A stretch of 42,432 nucleotides of DNA, taken from Streptomyces acidicola. GTDB taxonomy: Bacteria > Actinomycetota > Actinomycetes > Streptomycetales > Streptomycetaceae. Shown here in pieces: positions 8,088 through 17,042 of the stretch. The first letter of the stretch is position 1. Every line of letters begins with the position of its first letter. Location: assembly GCF_009377235.1 (NCBI RefSeq), contig NZ_VMNX01000061.1, positions 1-42,432 on the forward strand. The letters run 5' to 3'. A program made the translations under genes and the position numbers. The notes under the pieces were generated by a model. That model did not search any database. It was not told the origin of the DNA and saw only the letters and a list, made by a program, of their open reading frames with translations.

Positions 8088-10814
8088 ATGGCGGAGCAGG
8101 TCAGTTCACGTCGCGCGCCGTACTGGGTCGCCGGTGCCGGCGCCGTCAGCGGCACGGTGGCCGCGCTGAGCATGACCGGTGACATCATTTTCAACGTCTT
8201 CAACGGCCCGACGGCCATCGCCGTGTGCGGCGGGGTGGCCGTACTGGTAGGCGGCCTCGCCTGGTACCTCATGGTGCGCACCCAGCAACAGACGGTCGCA
8301 CCCGCACCCGCAGCCCCGCGGAGCGTGCCGCGGCACGATCTGCCGGGCGCCGAGCCCTGGGTGGGGCGGGAGGTCCTGCTCGACGGGTTACTCGCCCTGC
8401 TCCGGGACGTTCCGGCACCGACGGGCGGGGCGCTCGCCGTCCGTCCCATGGACAGTCAGTCGAAGATCTTCGTCGTCCACGGGGCGCCGGGGACAGGAAA
8501 GACCACGCTCGCCCTCAACGCGGCGCACCGGGTGCGGGACGAATACCCGGACGGCCAGTTGTACCTCGAACTGCGGGGCGACGGCGACGAGCCCCGGACC
8601 AGCGCCGATGCCTTGGAGCGGCTCCTGCTGCGACTCGATGTCGCACGCGAGGACATCCCGGCCGACGCCGAGGACCGAGCCGCGCTGCTGCGCACCCTGA
8701 CCAATGACCGGCGGCTGCTGTTCGTGCTCGACAACGCGCACAGCACCGAACAGGTACGGCCGCTGCTCCCGGTGGGTTCGGGGTGCGCGGTGCTGATCAC
8801 CAGCCGCAAGGCGCTCTCCGCCGGAGACGTCACGCGCCCCCCTGTGCAGGTCTTCCTTCCCGACGAGAACGAGGCGCTGGACGTTCTCGCGCACTACGCC
8901 GGCCAGGACCGTATCGCCGCCGACCCGGCCGTCGCCCTGCAGATCGCCCTGTTCTGCGGCCGGCTTCCCCTGGCGCTGCGCATCGTCGGCTCCAAGCTGA
9001 AGCACCGGCCGGACCTGAGCCTGGCGCGGATGCGGACACGCCTGGAGGACGAGCGGCATCGGCTGCGCGAACTCGTCCACGACGACAAGAGCCTGGAGGC
9101 CTGCCTGGGCTTCACCCACCGGGAGTTGGAGGAGTCCACCCGTACGGCCTTCGGACTGATCGCGACGCTGCCGGTCGGACGGCTCACGGACTGGCACTTC
9201 GCATCCGTCGTGGGTGCGGGGAGAGCAGGAGTCGCGGCCTGCGACGAGCTGATCGAGGTCAGCCTGATGGAGGCCCGGGACGACGACGGAGGGGACGCCC
9301 GCTACCACGTCCACGACCTGATCCGCGTCTACGCGGCCGAGCAGTACGACCACCTGCCGCCCGACGAGCAACAGCGCTTGGAAGCCCGACTGGTGCGGGC
9401 CTTCCGGAACACCGTCGTCCATCTGGCCGCACGGCGTGCCCCGGAACTCGCGGCGGAAGTGTCCCCGGAGCAGGTCGACGACCTGGACCGGTCGTCGGCC
9501 GCCGCCTGGGTCTCGGACGAGCAGGAGCGGCTCCAGTGGGCCGTCGCCCGGGGCCGCAGTCTTGGCATGGACACGGAGGCGGCCGAGATCGGCGAGGCCC
9601 TCTCCTACTTCCTCGACGACATCACCCTCGCAGCCGGCGCCGCGGACTGGCTGTTCAGCACGCCGTCCGGGGCCAGGCCGCGGGTGCAGGGCAGCCTGCG
9701 CCGTGCCCGCGCGGCGGCGGCACTGGCCGAGGGCGCGCCGGACACGGCACTGACGCTGCTGGCGACCGGCGACGCGGATGCCGGGGAGACGACGGTGACG
9801 GACCCGGTCCCGGTCGACCGGGCGAGGGACGAAATGGTCGTCGCCCGCGCTCACGCCGCGAAGAACGACTTCCGGGAGGCCCTGCGCCACATGACCGCGG
9901 CGGTGGAGCGGCTGCGGACCGCCCAGGACTCCTGGCACGTCCTCAACTCCCTCGAAAAACTGGGCGAGTTCCAGAGATGGCGGGGCAAGCCGGAACTCGC
10001 CGAACAGAGCCAGCGGGAGGCGCTGCGGCTGGCCGAGCACGCCGGTGACCTCCGAGCACGGGCCCGGCTTCAGCGGACCTTGGCCGAAACCCTCGGATAC
10101 CTGCGCCGTCCGGAGGAGGCGGCGCCACTGCTGGAATCGGCCGTCCACGACTTCCGGTTCCTGAACGACCGCAGATGGGAAGGCGCCTGCCGCTACGCCC
10201 TCGGCAAGATCTACCGTCTCCTCGGCCGCCGTGACGACGCCCTCGACTGCTACCGGCGGGCGGAAGAGATCTTCGGACCGATGGGGGAGCGCCACTGGGT
10301 CGGGCGGGTCACCAACGCGAAGATCCGTGTCCTGGCCGGCATGGGCAACCTGGACGAGGCCGCCGCCACGGCGAGTACGGCGTTCGGTATCTTCCAGCAG
10401 CTCGGCGACGAGATGTGGTCCGCCCACACCCAGCGGGACGTGGGCTGGCTGCACCTGAAGGCGGGCAGGCCCGGCGAGGCCCTCGAACCGCTGACCCACG
10501 CCGTCGACGTGACCGGCCGCGCGGGAGACGCCTACGCGGGCGCCATGGCCCACCACCTGCGCGGAGTCGCCCACCGCGACCTCGGCCACTACCCGGAGGC
10601 GTACGCCGACTTCGAAGCGGCCCTGACCGTCTACCGGTCGGGTGACTACGAGTGGAACGAGGCGGCCGTGGTCCACGACCTCGTCCGCGCCCTACGGTCC
10701 GACGGCCGTACCGAGGAGGCCGAGACCCTGAACACGGCCACCGCAGCGGCCAACCCGATCTTCGTCCGCCTGCACGGCCGGAACGGCGCGGAGGCCGTCC
10801 CGGACGAGGACTGA
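8088..10814 (+). CDS. Membrane-anchored NB-ARC/TPR STAND protein
   Basis: The 908-residue protein begins with two hydrophobic helices (residues ~13-36 and ~44-64). An NB-ARC NTPase follows: P-loop HGAPGTGKTT (Lys138), kinase-2 LLFVLDNA, RNBS-B-like VLITSRK, GLPLA-like GRLPLALRIVGSKL and an MHD-like YHVHDLIRVYA. The C-terminal third is a series of tetratricopeptide-type helical repeats (for example AEQSQREALRLAEHAGDL). This is the SARP/AfsR-type NTPase core without a DNA-binding domain, so a signalling or immune switch is more likely than a direct transcription factor. ATG 8088 follows GGGGGA. An in-frame GTG at 8013 overlaps the ATPase stop but would add an atypical 25 residues. Codon 101 (8388-8390) is TTA, predicting bldA dependence. 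Confidence 0.88.
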   Translation: MAEQVSSRRAPYWVAGAGAVSGTVAALSMTGDIIFNVFNGPTAIAVCGGVAVLVGGLAWYLMVRTQQQTVAPAPAAPRSVPRHDLPGAEPWVGREVLLDGLLALLRDVPAPTGGALAVRPMDSQSKIFVVHGAPGTGKTTLALNAAHRVRDEYPDGQLYLELRGDGDEPRTSADALERLLLRLDVAREDIPADAEDRAALLRTLTNDRRLLFVLDNAHSTEQVRPLLPVGSGCAVLITSRKALSAGDVTRPPVQVFLPDENEALDVLAHYAGQDRIAADPAVALQIALFCGRLPLALRIVGSKLKHRPDLSLARMRTRLEDERHRLRELVHDDKSLEACLGFTHRELEESTRTAFGLIATLPVGRLTDWHFASVVGAGRAGVAACDELIEVSLMEARDDDGGDARYHVHDLIRVYAAEQYDHLPPDEQQRLEARLVRAFRNTVVHLAARRAPELAAEVSPEQVDDLDRSSAAAWVSDEQERLQWAVARGRSLGMDTEAAEIGEALSYFLDDITLAAGAADWLFSTPSGARPRVQGSLRRARAAAALAEGAPDTALTLLATGDADAGETTVTDPVPVDRARDEMVVARAHAAKNDFREALRHMTAAVERLRTAQDSWHVLNSLEKLGEFQRWRGKPELAEQSQREALRLAEHAGDLRARARLQRTLAETLGYLRRPEEAAPLLESAVHDFRFLNDRRWEGACRYALGKIYRLLGRRDDALDCYRRAEEIFGPMGERHWVGRVTNAKIRVLAGMGNLDEAAATASTAFGIFQQLGDEMWSAHTQRDVGWLHLKAGRPGEALEPLTHAVDVTGRAGDAYAGAMAHHLRGVAHRDLGHYPEAYADFEAALTVYRSGDYEWNEAAVVHDLVRALRSDGRTEEAETLNTATAAANPIFVRLHGRNGAEAVPDED

Positions 10815-11230
10815 TGGCGACGCCCGCCGAGAACTGATGGAGATGCCCCGCCGAACCCCGCCGAGGACGAACCGACCGCGAGACCAAGTGCCGAGACCAA
10901 GTGCGACGTGTCGGCCGTACCGAGCGGTCGCGGGAGGCTCCCCGACAGGTGCTTGAGCGGCTCACGTGACCGTCCACCGATAAAATGGGCGAAAATCGGA
11001 CACCCTCGGACGCGCCTGCTATGCGGCGGACCACACGGCCCTCAGCGGGCTCCGAGGTGACCGACGGACCTGGAAGGTGCCGCGATGGCGAAACAGATCA
11101 CGTACCGGCGAGTCCACGAGGAGACCTCACCTAAAGCCCCATGGTGGGCCTGACGCGCTGGTCGATGACGACGTCCGGCGTGTGTGACCTGCCGTCCCGG
11201 TGAAGCCCGGTGAAGGCGGAGGCGAAGGCT
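10815..11230. other. Intergenic region, probably decayed
   Basis: No convincing gene is seen. A 22-codon frame (11085-11153) preceded by GGAAGG ends early and may be the start of a lost gene. A TAAAAT motif at 10981-10986 could be a -10 box but has no matching -35. The region precedes two gene fragments. Confidence 0.4.
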
Positions 11231-11767
11231 ATGACGAATGCCGCGGTGCCCGCCGGGCCACCCAGCATGCGGCGTGCGGTGGTCGGTGTGGCGGAGGACC
11301 TCAATCCGGGGGCGTTCGCGTTCGTCATGGCCACGTCCGCGGTGTCCACCCTGCTGGCCGAGGGCGGTGCGACGGCCGGCTCGGCGATCCTGCTGTGGAT
11401 CGCGATCGTGGGATACGTGGTGTTGTGGGTGGGCTACCTGTGGCGCATGGCGTACCGGTGGCAGCGTTTCCGCGCCGAACTCGCAGTTCCGAGCGCCTTC
11501 GCCTTCCTCACCGTCGTCGCCGCGTCCGAGGTGCTGGCCGCCCGGCTGGGCCTCGACCAGCACTACGGCGCCGCCATCACGCTGACCGCCATCGGCGCGG
11601 CCGGGTGGCTGGTGCTCGGTTACGGTGTGCCGCTCTTCCTGATCTGCTCCGGTCACACACTGCCACTGCGTCGGGTCAACGGTACGTGGTTGATCTGGGC
11701 GCTGGCCACGCAGTCCCTCGCGGTCGCCACCGCAGACCTCGCCCAGTCTTCGGAACCCTCGGCGTGA
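11231..11767 (+). pseudogene. 5' fragment of a TDT-family (tellurite resistance/dicarboxylate-type) transporter
   Basis: The first ~172 codons read as the N-terminal half of a multi-helix membrane protein. It starts AEDLNPGAFAFVMATSAVS, a TDT/TehA-type opening, and continues with helices around ILLWIAIVGYVVLWVGYLW, SAFAFLTVVAASEVLA, AAITLTAIGAAGWLVLG and GTWLIWALATQSLAVATA. The family normally has about ten helices; here the frame ends soon after the fifth with an alien tail (QSSEPSA). At about 11746 the sequence switches to a dehydrogenase fragment in another frame, so the transporter was cut by a deletion or recombination. GGAGG precedes ATG 11231. It is unlikely to function. Confidence 0.65.
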
Positions 11768-11940
11768 TCCGCGCGTTCGCACCGGTTCTCGCGTCGAACG
11801 GCGGGGGCGGGATCGTGAACATCCTCTTGGTCCTGTCCTGGTTCGCCTCCGAGGAAGCGGGCGCCTACTCCGTGGCCAAGGCCGCCGAGTGGAACATGAC
11901 GAATGGCCTCCGCCTCGAACTCGCCGCCCAGAAGACCCTG
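11746..11940 (+). pseudogene. Internal fragment of a short-chain dehydrogenase (SDR)
   Basis: From 11746 a different plus-strand frame reads VFGTLGVIRAFAPVL, then IVNILLVLSWFAS, AYSVAKAAEWNMTNGLR and LELAAQKTL. These are the central helix, the strand before the active site and the YxxxK catalytic motif of classical SDR proteins. The N-terminal Rossmann nucleotide motif (TGxxxGxG) and the C-terminal third are both absent, and similarity ends near 11940. The piece is fused directly behind the transporter fragment, as expected from a deletion joining two neighbouring genes. It is not an active gene. Confidence 0.65.
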
Positions 11941-12238
11941 GGACCCACGTCCCGCGCGCCGACGCGACGGGGCCGGCCGCCGACGCGCTTCCGGCCCCAC
12001 ACTGAGGTGGCCCGGCGCGCGGGTAACTCCCCAGAGGTGATCCACCGTCGCGGTGCGTGGGGCGTCGACGACAGCGAGGCGGAGAACGGCATGCGGGTCG
12101 AAAAGCCCCTGGGTGGGGGCCGGGTAGCGCGTGAGCCCCGCGTGTGGCCCACATGCCCCTCACGTCTGATCAGCGCGCAACAGTGGCTTCTCCGCGCCGT
12201 GGAGGCGGCGGGCCTGGGACAGGGGGCACGTGGCGGGG
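11941..12238. other. Decayed intergenic stretch
   Basis: After the SDR fragment all frames lose recognisable similarity. On the minus strand 12120-11980 one frame reads LFDPHAVLRLAVVDAPRT, which looks gene-like but has no supported start. No gene is called. Confidence 0.35.
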
Positions 12239-12598
12239 CTATCGCCCACTTGGCCAGGCCGACGCTCGCCTCGAAATGCCGCCCAGCACGAACAGGCCGG
12301 ACGGGGCGACCACGACGGTGCCGCCCGCGAACAGCACCGCGCGCCGGGCCCGCCCCTCGACCGCGGCGACGTACGCACGCCGGTTGCGGACGGCGAGCCC
12401 GGCCGCCATGGCCGGCGCGCTCCGTGCGTTCAGCGCGATGATCTCCGGTCCCAGCCACCCGTGACGGCCGAACACCAGGCTCGTCCCCGTCAGGAGGGTG
12501 GCGACGGCGGCAACCACCAGCACCGCCAACGGCCGGCGCCACCGGAAGGCCGGCGAACCGCAGATCACGGCCCCGAAGAACACGCCCCGGACGGTCAC
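12239..12598 (-). CDS. Putative small membrane protein, possibly truncated
   Basis: A minus-strand frame of 119 codons from GTG 12598 encodes hydrophobic stretches: GVFFGAVICG, PLAVLVVAAVATLLTG and AVLFAGGTVVVAPSGLFVLGG. A basic loop (NRRAYVAAVEGRARR) lies between the last two. It has G/C-rich third positions, and no competing plus-strand gene is convincing. The abrupt basic end (ISRRASAWPSGR) and its place beside a gene graveyard suggest the 3' part is lost. The family is not recognised. It is divergent from the ABC transporter operon. Confidence 0.4.
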   Translation of the reverse strand: MTVRGVFFGAVICGSPAFRWRRPLAVLVVAAVATLLTGTSLVFGRHGWLGPEIIALNARSAPAMAAGLAVRNRRAYVAAVEGRARRAVLFAGGTVVVAPSGLFVLGGISRRASAWPSGR

Positions 12599-12670
12599 CG
12601 GCCCGGTGGTCGCTGTAGTCGTCGTACCGCGGTACGACGTCCGCCCGGCGGATCAGCCCCCGGTGCGACC

Positions 12671-12690
12671 GAATCCGGGTCACCCGGTTC
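12671..12690. promoter_or_regulatory. Inverted repeat upstream of the ABC transporter operon
   Basis: CCGGGT-C-ACCCGG (12675-12687) is a perfect inverted repeat around one base, with imperfect extension to GAAT/GTTC. TAACGT at 12692-12697 follows immediately and could be a -10 box. The site is 58 bases before the ATPase start and is a plausible operator. Confidence 0.4.
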
Positions 12691-12747
12691 CTAACGTTGA
12701 GGTGGGGCGTCCGACGGGCGCACGGAGCCGAGGAAAGGCGCGCACCA

Positions 12748-13686
12748 ATGATCGAGGCACAGCTGCTGACCAAGAGGTACGGGGAGAAGACCGCGGTGGA
12801 CCGATTGGACTTCACCGTGAAGCCGGGCACCGTGACCGGCTTCCTCGGGCCCAACGGCGCGGGGAAGTCCACCACGATGCGCATGATCGTCGGACTGGAC
12901 GCCCCGACGAGCGGCTCCGTGACGGTGAACGGCCGTCGCTACGGGCAGCACCGGGCGCCGCTTCAGGAGGTCGGTGCGCTCCTGGAGGCGAAGTCGATCC
13001 ATCCGGGCCGCTCGGCGTACCAGCACCTCAACGCGCTCGCGCTGACGCACGGGATCCCTCGCCGCCGCGTCGACGAGGTCATCGACCTCGCCGGTCTTGG
13101 CAGCGTGGCGAAGAAGCGCGCCGGAGCCTTCTCCCTCGGCATGGGGCAGCGGCTCGGCATCGCGGCCGCGCTGCTCGGCGATCCGCAGACGGTGATGCTG
13201 GACGAGCCGGTCAACGGTCTCGACCCGGAGGGCGTGCTGTGGATCCGCAATCTGCTGACGGGACTCGGGGCCGAAGGGAGGACGGTGTTCATCTCCTCCC
13301 ATCTGATGAGCGAGATGGCCCTGGTCGCGGACCACCTGATCATCGTGGGACGCGGACGCCTGCTCGCCGACACGACCGTGCGGGACCTGGTCCGCGAGGC
13401 GGGCGGCAACACGGTGAAGGTGGCGACGCAGGATCCGGCGCGGTTGCGGGACGTACTGGTGGGGCCGGGCGTCGACATCACCGGCCAGGTCGGCTCCGAG
13501 GAACTGCAGGTCACCGGGCTCACCGCCCGCGAGATCGGGCTGAAGGCCGCAGAACACGCGATCCCGCTGTGCGAACTGAGCGCGCGGACCGTCTCGCTGG
13601 AAGAGGCGTTCATGGACCTGACCAGGGATGCCGTGGAGTACCACGGCACCACGACCGGCATCGACACCCCCGGGAGGGTGGCATGA
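12748..13686 (+). CDS. ABC transporter ATP-binding protein (drug-export type)
   Basis: The 312-residue cytoplasmic ATPase energises the permease encoded next. It has Walker A GPNGAGKST (Lys40), a Q-loop region and a signature FSLGMGQRLGIAAALL in place of the usual LSGGQ. Walker B is TVMLDEPVNGLDPEG and the switch His is in FISSHLMSEM. The C-terminal part (~residues 220-312) is the extension common in DrrA/BcrA-type exporters. ATG 12748 follows GAGGAAAGG. The stop overlaps the permease start by 4 bp. The whole cassette, with the kinase and regulator downstream, resembles Bcr/Bce-like sensing and export units, but the substrate is unknown. Confidence 0.93.
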   Translation: MIEAQLLTKRYGEKTAVDRLDFTVKPGTVTGFLGPNGAGKSTTMRMIVGLDAPTSGSVTVNGRRYGQHRAPLQEVGALLEAKSIHPGRSAYQHLNALALTHGIPRRRVDEVIDLAGLGSVAKKRAGAFSLGMGQRLGIAAALLGDPQTVMLDEPVNGLDPEGVLWIRNLLTGLGAEGRTVFISSHLMSEMALVADHLIIVGRGRLLADTTVRDLVREAGGNTVKVATQDPARLRDVLVGPGVDITGQVGSEELQVTGLTAREIGLKAAEHAIPLCELSARTVSLEEAFMDLTRDAVEYHGTTTGIDTPGRVA

Positions 13687-14516
13687 GTACCCTTACCGCG
13701 ACCACCGACCCCCAGGCGGCGCCGACGGCTCCCACTCGCCCCCGCTACAGGGTGACCGGACGGCGGGTGCTGCGCTCGGAGTGGGCCAAGCTGTGGTCCC
13801 TGCGCTCGACGTGGATCACGCTGGCCCTCGGCCTGCTGTTCCTGCTGGTGTTCGGACTGATCATTTCCTGGCAGTTCGCGGCCGGCAATCTGGACAGCGA
13901 CTTCGACCGTTCCACGGCCGTGGACCTGTCCCTGTTCGGTGTGCCCTTCGCACAGCTGGCCCTCGGCGTCCTCGGCGTACTGGTGACTGCGGGCGAGTAC
14001 TCGACCGGCATGATCCGCTCGACGCTGGCGGCCGTGCCGCGCCGACTCCCGGTGCTGTGGTCCAAAGCGGCGTTGTACGGGCTGGTGGCGCTGTCGGTCG
14101 GCACGGTCGGCGCGTTCGTGGCCTTCCTGGTCGGTGGCCGGCTCATCTCCGGCACCTCGGCGTCCCAGAGTCTGTCGGACGCGGGCGTCGCGAGGAGCCT
14201 GCTGGGGGCCGGGCTCTACCTCGGCCTGGTCGGGGTGATCGGTACGGGCCTGGGCGCGCTGCTGCGGTCGGTGGCGGGCGGCATTTCGGTGCTGGTCGGC
14301 ACGTTGATCCTGGTACCCGGGCTGACCTCGCTCCTGCCGAGCTCCTGGCAGCAGAACGTCAGCCCCTACCTGCCGAGCACCGCGGGCGAGTCCATGTTCG
14401 CCCTGACGCACGACTCCTCCACCCTGTCCCCCGGGGCAGGCCTGGCGGTGTTCCTCGGCTGGACGGTCCTCGTGCTGGCGGGCGCGGCGTACCGGCTCAA
14501 GCGCAACGACGTCTGA
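13683..14516 (+). CDS. ABC transporter permease
   Basis: The 277-residue protein has six hydrophobic segments. The first is WITLALGLLFLLVFGLIISW after RSEWAKLWSLRST, a very typical opening of Streptomyces ABC-2-type permeases ("SEWTKLRSVRST"). The motif TAGEYSTGMIRSTLAAVPRR is the family's conserved cytoplasmic loop. It ends with AGAAYRLKRNDV. The start overlaps the ATPase stop (ATGA), so the two subunits are translationally coupled. It probably dimerises and exports a small molecule across the membrane together with the upstream ATPase. Confidence 0.9.
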   Translation: MSTLTATTDPQAAPTAPTRPRYRVTGRRVLRSEWAKLWSLRSTWITLALGLLFLLVFGLIISWQFAAGNLDSDFDRSTAVDLSLFGVPFAQLALGVLGVLVTAGEYSTGMIRSTLAAVPRRLPVLWSKAALYGLVALSVGTVGAFVAFLVGGRLISGTSASQSLSDAGVARSLLGAGLYLGLVGVIGTGLGALLRSVAGGISVLVGTLILVPGLTSLLPSSWQQNVSPYLPSTAGESMFALTHDSSTLSPGAGLAVFLGWTVLVLAGAAYRLKRNDV

Positions 14517-14517
14517 C

Positions 14518-14632
14518 CGACTGGACCCCGGACAACGGACTGGGCCACCGACAATCGACTGGACCCCAGACGACCGACTGCCGCCAGAGACGACCGACTG
14601 GACCACCGACAACCGACTGGACCACAGAGCAG
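14518..14632. repeat. Imperfect tandem repeat, six copies of ~19-20 bp
   Basis: Units start at 14518, 14536, 14556, 14575, 14595 and 14614. The core is CGACTGGACCACCGACAA with point differences. The array fills almost the whole gap between the permease stop and the ribosome site of the kinase gene. It is not an obvious terminator; the repeated units contain no long palindrome. Confidence 0.85.
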
Positions 14633-14641
14633 GTGACATCC

Positions 14642-15919
14642 GTGAGCATCGACGACACCGGGGGCATGGGACCCTTGGTCGCCCGGCTGAGCCGCGGCGG
14701 CCGGCGGTTGCGGCTCGCTGACCGCGCCCATCCATGGGCGCTGGACACCCTGGTGGTCGTGGTGGCCGTCGTGATGTTCTGCCTGCCGGACCTGCTGGGC
14801 AAGGGCGCGTTTTCGGACGGCCCGCCCAAGCTGCGCCTCCTGCTCACTGAGCAGCCACTGGCGGCGACGCTGGCGCTGCAGGCAGGGCTGGTGCTGCCCC
14901 TGCTGTGGCGGCGGCGGAGACCGATGGCGGCCTTCAGTGTCATCGCGGCCGTATTCATTCTCCAGTGGTCACTGGGCGCCGTCCTGCGCGCGGACATCGC
15001 CCTCTTCATCGCCCTGTACAGCCTGGCCCTGCACGGGAGGCTTCCGCAGCTGCCGTGGGCCGGCGCTGTCATGGCGGGCGCGATGGTCCTGGTCGCGGTC
15101 CGCGCATCTCGGGCCGTTTCCGTCTGGGACGCGCTGTTCTTCCTCCTGAGCACGGCGACCGCAGCCCTCGCGCTCGGCCTGGTGATCAGGTTCCGCCGGG
15201 CCCAGCTCGCGGGGCTGCGGGAGCGGGCGGCCCGGCTGGAGATCGAGCGCGACCAGCGCAGCAGACTGGCGACCGCCACCGAACGAGCCCGAGTGGCTCG
15301 CGAGATGCACGACATCGTCGGACACAACCTCGCCATCATCGTCAGCCTCGCCGACGCGGGCGCGTACGCCACTGATGCCGCTCCCGAACGCGGCAAGGAA
15401 GCCCTGAACCTGATCGGCGACACCGGTCGCCAGGCTCTCGGCGAGCTGCGGAGGGTGCTCGGCGTGCTGCGCGAGGCAGCGGACACCCCGTCGTCCGGAC
15501 CCATGCTCAGTCCGCAGCCCCGCATCGTGGACATCGAGACCTTGTGTGCCGGCGTGCGGGCTGCCGGCCCGGAGGTCGCCTACCGGACCGGCGGTGACAT
15601 GGACACCCTTGACCACGGTGTGCAGCTGACGGCGTACCGCATCGTCCAGGAGGCACTCACCAACACTCTCAAGCATGCTGGTTCCGACACCCGGGTGAGC
15701 CTGTCGATCGTCGTCGAGGACACGCGGCTGGAGATCCGGGTCCAGGACACCGGCCCGACGGGCCCGGCCAAACCACAGGGCGAGGAAGGACACGGCCTGG
15801 TGGGCATGCGTGAACGAGCGGCGCTCTACGGCGGAATCGTCAGCGCGGGACCCACGGCCGACGGAGGCTGGAGCGTGGAGGCCGCCCTTGTCCTCACTCC
15901 CCGGGGCGGTGACCTGTGA
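14642..15919 (+). CDS. Sensor histidine kinase (HisKA_3/NarL-type partner)
   Basis: The 425-residue membrane sensor has about six helices packed into residues ~35-180 with very short loops, so it probably senses within the membrane. The dimerisation/phosphoacceptor motif is REMHDIVGHNLAIIV with His223. The HATPase part has QLTAYRIVQEALTNTLKHA (N box), IRVQDTGP (G1) and GHGLVGMRERAALYGG (G2). GTG 14642 follows GAGCAGGTGA. The stop overlaps the response regulator start by 4 bp. Position after the ABC genes suggests it regulates them in response to the exported compound or membrane stress (inference). Confidence 0.92.
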   Translation: MSIDDTGGMGPLVARLSRGGRRLRLADRAHPWALDTLVVVVAVVMFCLPDLLGKGAFSDGPPKLRLLLTEQPLAATLALQAGLVLPLLWRRRRPMAAFSVIAAVFILQWSLGAVLRADIALFIALYSLALHGRLPQLPWAGAVMAGAMVLVAVRASRAVSVWDALFFLLSTATAALALGLVIRFRRAQLAGLRERAARLEIERDQRSRLATATERARVAREMHDIVGHNLAIIVSLADAGAYATDAAPERGKEALNLIGDTGRQALGELRRVLGVLREAADTPSSGPMLSPQPRIVDIETLCAGVRAAGPEVAYRTGGDMDTLDHGVQLTAYRIVQEALTNTLKHAGSDTRVSLSIVVEDTRLEIRVQDTGPTGPAKPQGEEGHGLVGMRERAALYGGIVSAGPTADGGWSVEAALVLTPRGGDL

Positions 15920-16584
15920 CCACCGTGCTCATCGTCGACGACCAGTCGCTCCAGCGCTATGCCTTCCGCATCCTGCTGGAGTCCGCACCCGAGGTGACCA
16001 TGGTCGGTGAGGCCGCACACGGCTCCGAGGCCGTTCGCCTGACGGCGGAACTGCGCCCCGACGTCGTCCTCATGGACATCCGCATGCCCGGCATGGACGG
16101 GATCGAGGCCACCCGCCGTATCGTGGCCGCCGGCGACCGCTCCCGTATCCTCGTGCTGACCACCTTCGACCTCGACGAATACGTCCACGCCGCCCTCCGG
16201 GCAGGAGCCAGCGGGTTCCTCCTGAAGGACGTGCGCCCCGAGGAACTCCTCGCAGGCATCCGGGCCGTCGCGGCCGGCGACGCCGTGATCGCTCCCGCAC
16301 TCACCCGCCGCATCCTGGACGAGTACGCCCAGCATGTCCCGCAGCCCGTTGACACCACAGCTCAGCAGGCGAGGCTGAGAGGTCTCACCGAACGGGAGCG
16401 CGAGATCCTCGTCGCCATCGGCAAGGGCTGGACCAACGGCGAGATCTCCGCCCACTTCGTCGTGGCCGAGTCCACCGTCAAGAGCCACGTCCGAAGCATC
16501 CTGGCCAAGATCGGCGCTCGCGATCGCATCCAGGCCGTGATCTTCGCCTACGACCTCGGACTCGCCCGCCCCAAGACCGGCTGA
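15916..16584 (+). CDS. LuxR/NarL-family response regulator
   Basis: The 222-residue two-component DNA-binding regulator has a receiver domain opening with VLIVDDQ. The phosphoacceptor is Asp54 in VVLMDIRMPG, the conserved Thr is in VLTTFD and the Lys in FLLKDVRPEEL. A LuxR helix-turn-helix follows: LTEREREILVAIGKGWTNGEIS and VAESTVKSHVRSILAKIGARDR. GTG 15916 overlaps the kinase stop (GTGA), a standard coupled pair. The upstream ABC operon is the likely target. Confidence 0.94.
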   Translation: MTTVLIVDDQSLQRYAFRILLESAPEVTMVGEAAHGSEAVRLTAELRPDVVLMDIRMPGMDGIEATRRIVAAGDRSRILVLTTFDLDEYVHAALRAGASGFLLKDVRPEELLAGIRAVAAGDAVIAPALTRRILDEYAQHVPQPVDTTAQQARLRGLTEREREILVAIGKGWTNGEISAHFVVAESTVKSHVRSILAKIGARDRIQAVIFAYDLGLARPKTG

Positions 16585-16700
16585 GCCGACGGACGAGCCG
16601 AACATGCAGGCGGGGAGCTGTACGGAACGGGGCACCGGGCAGAGGGGGGCGTACCCGCTTGCCCACCTCGACCACACTCGCACTGCCGTCATACGCGTAT

Positions 16701-16712
16701 TACGATGCCCTC
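16701..16712 (+). promoter_or_regulatory. -10 box implying a leaderless antitoxin transcript
   Basis: TACGAT at 16701-16706 is placed so that transcription would begin at GTG 16713. No ribosome site is present before that start. The -35 region is not well conserved. Confidence 0.4.
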
Positions 16713-17042
16713 GTGGCAAAAGCGCGCATCACCATCAGCTTGGAGCAGGACCAGGCCGAACGCATCAGGCAGCACGCGGAACGGGCGGGCATGGACGTCT
16801 CGGCGTACCTGGTGCATGCCGCAACGCGCCAGATGGCTGAGAGCGATGCCATAGAAGAACAGTTCGCCGAGGTGGACGCACTCATCGCCCGGGCGGAGCG
16901 AGCAGCGGACGGACTGCCCGCCGAACCCGCCCCGGAACCGAGCGCGGAACTGACGGAGCAGGAACGCCGCGAGGTCGAGGAGGCCCTGGGTCTCGTCCAC
17001 GGCCGGGACCGGCAAGGCCGCCGTCCGGGACACGCCGCGTGA
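16713..17042 (+). CDS. Ribbon-helix-helix antitoxin-like protein
   Basis: The 109-residue protein starts AKARITISLEQDQAERIRQHAERAGMDVSAYLVHAA, the strand-helix-helix pattern of CopG/Arc-type DNA-binding antitoxins. The remainder is an acidic, Pro/Glu-rich tail that would wrap the toxin. I chose GTG 16713, which begins right at the RHH strand; an upstream in-frame start at 16659 would add a low-quality leader. It overlaps the PIN-domain gene by 4 bp, the usual antitoxin-first order. It probably represses its own promoter. Confidence 0.8.
   Translation: MAKARITISLEQDQAERIRQHAERAGMDVSAYLVHAATRQMAESDAIEEQFAEVDALIARAERAADGLPAEPAPEPSAELTEQERREVEEALGLVHGRDRQGRRPGHAA

Noticed and set aside
11085..11153. 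22-codon ORF with a ribosome site before the transporter fragment
   Set aside because: Too short and without recognisable sequence; may be a leftover start.
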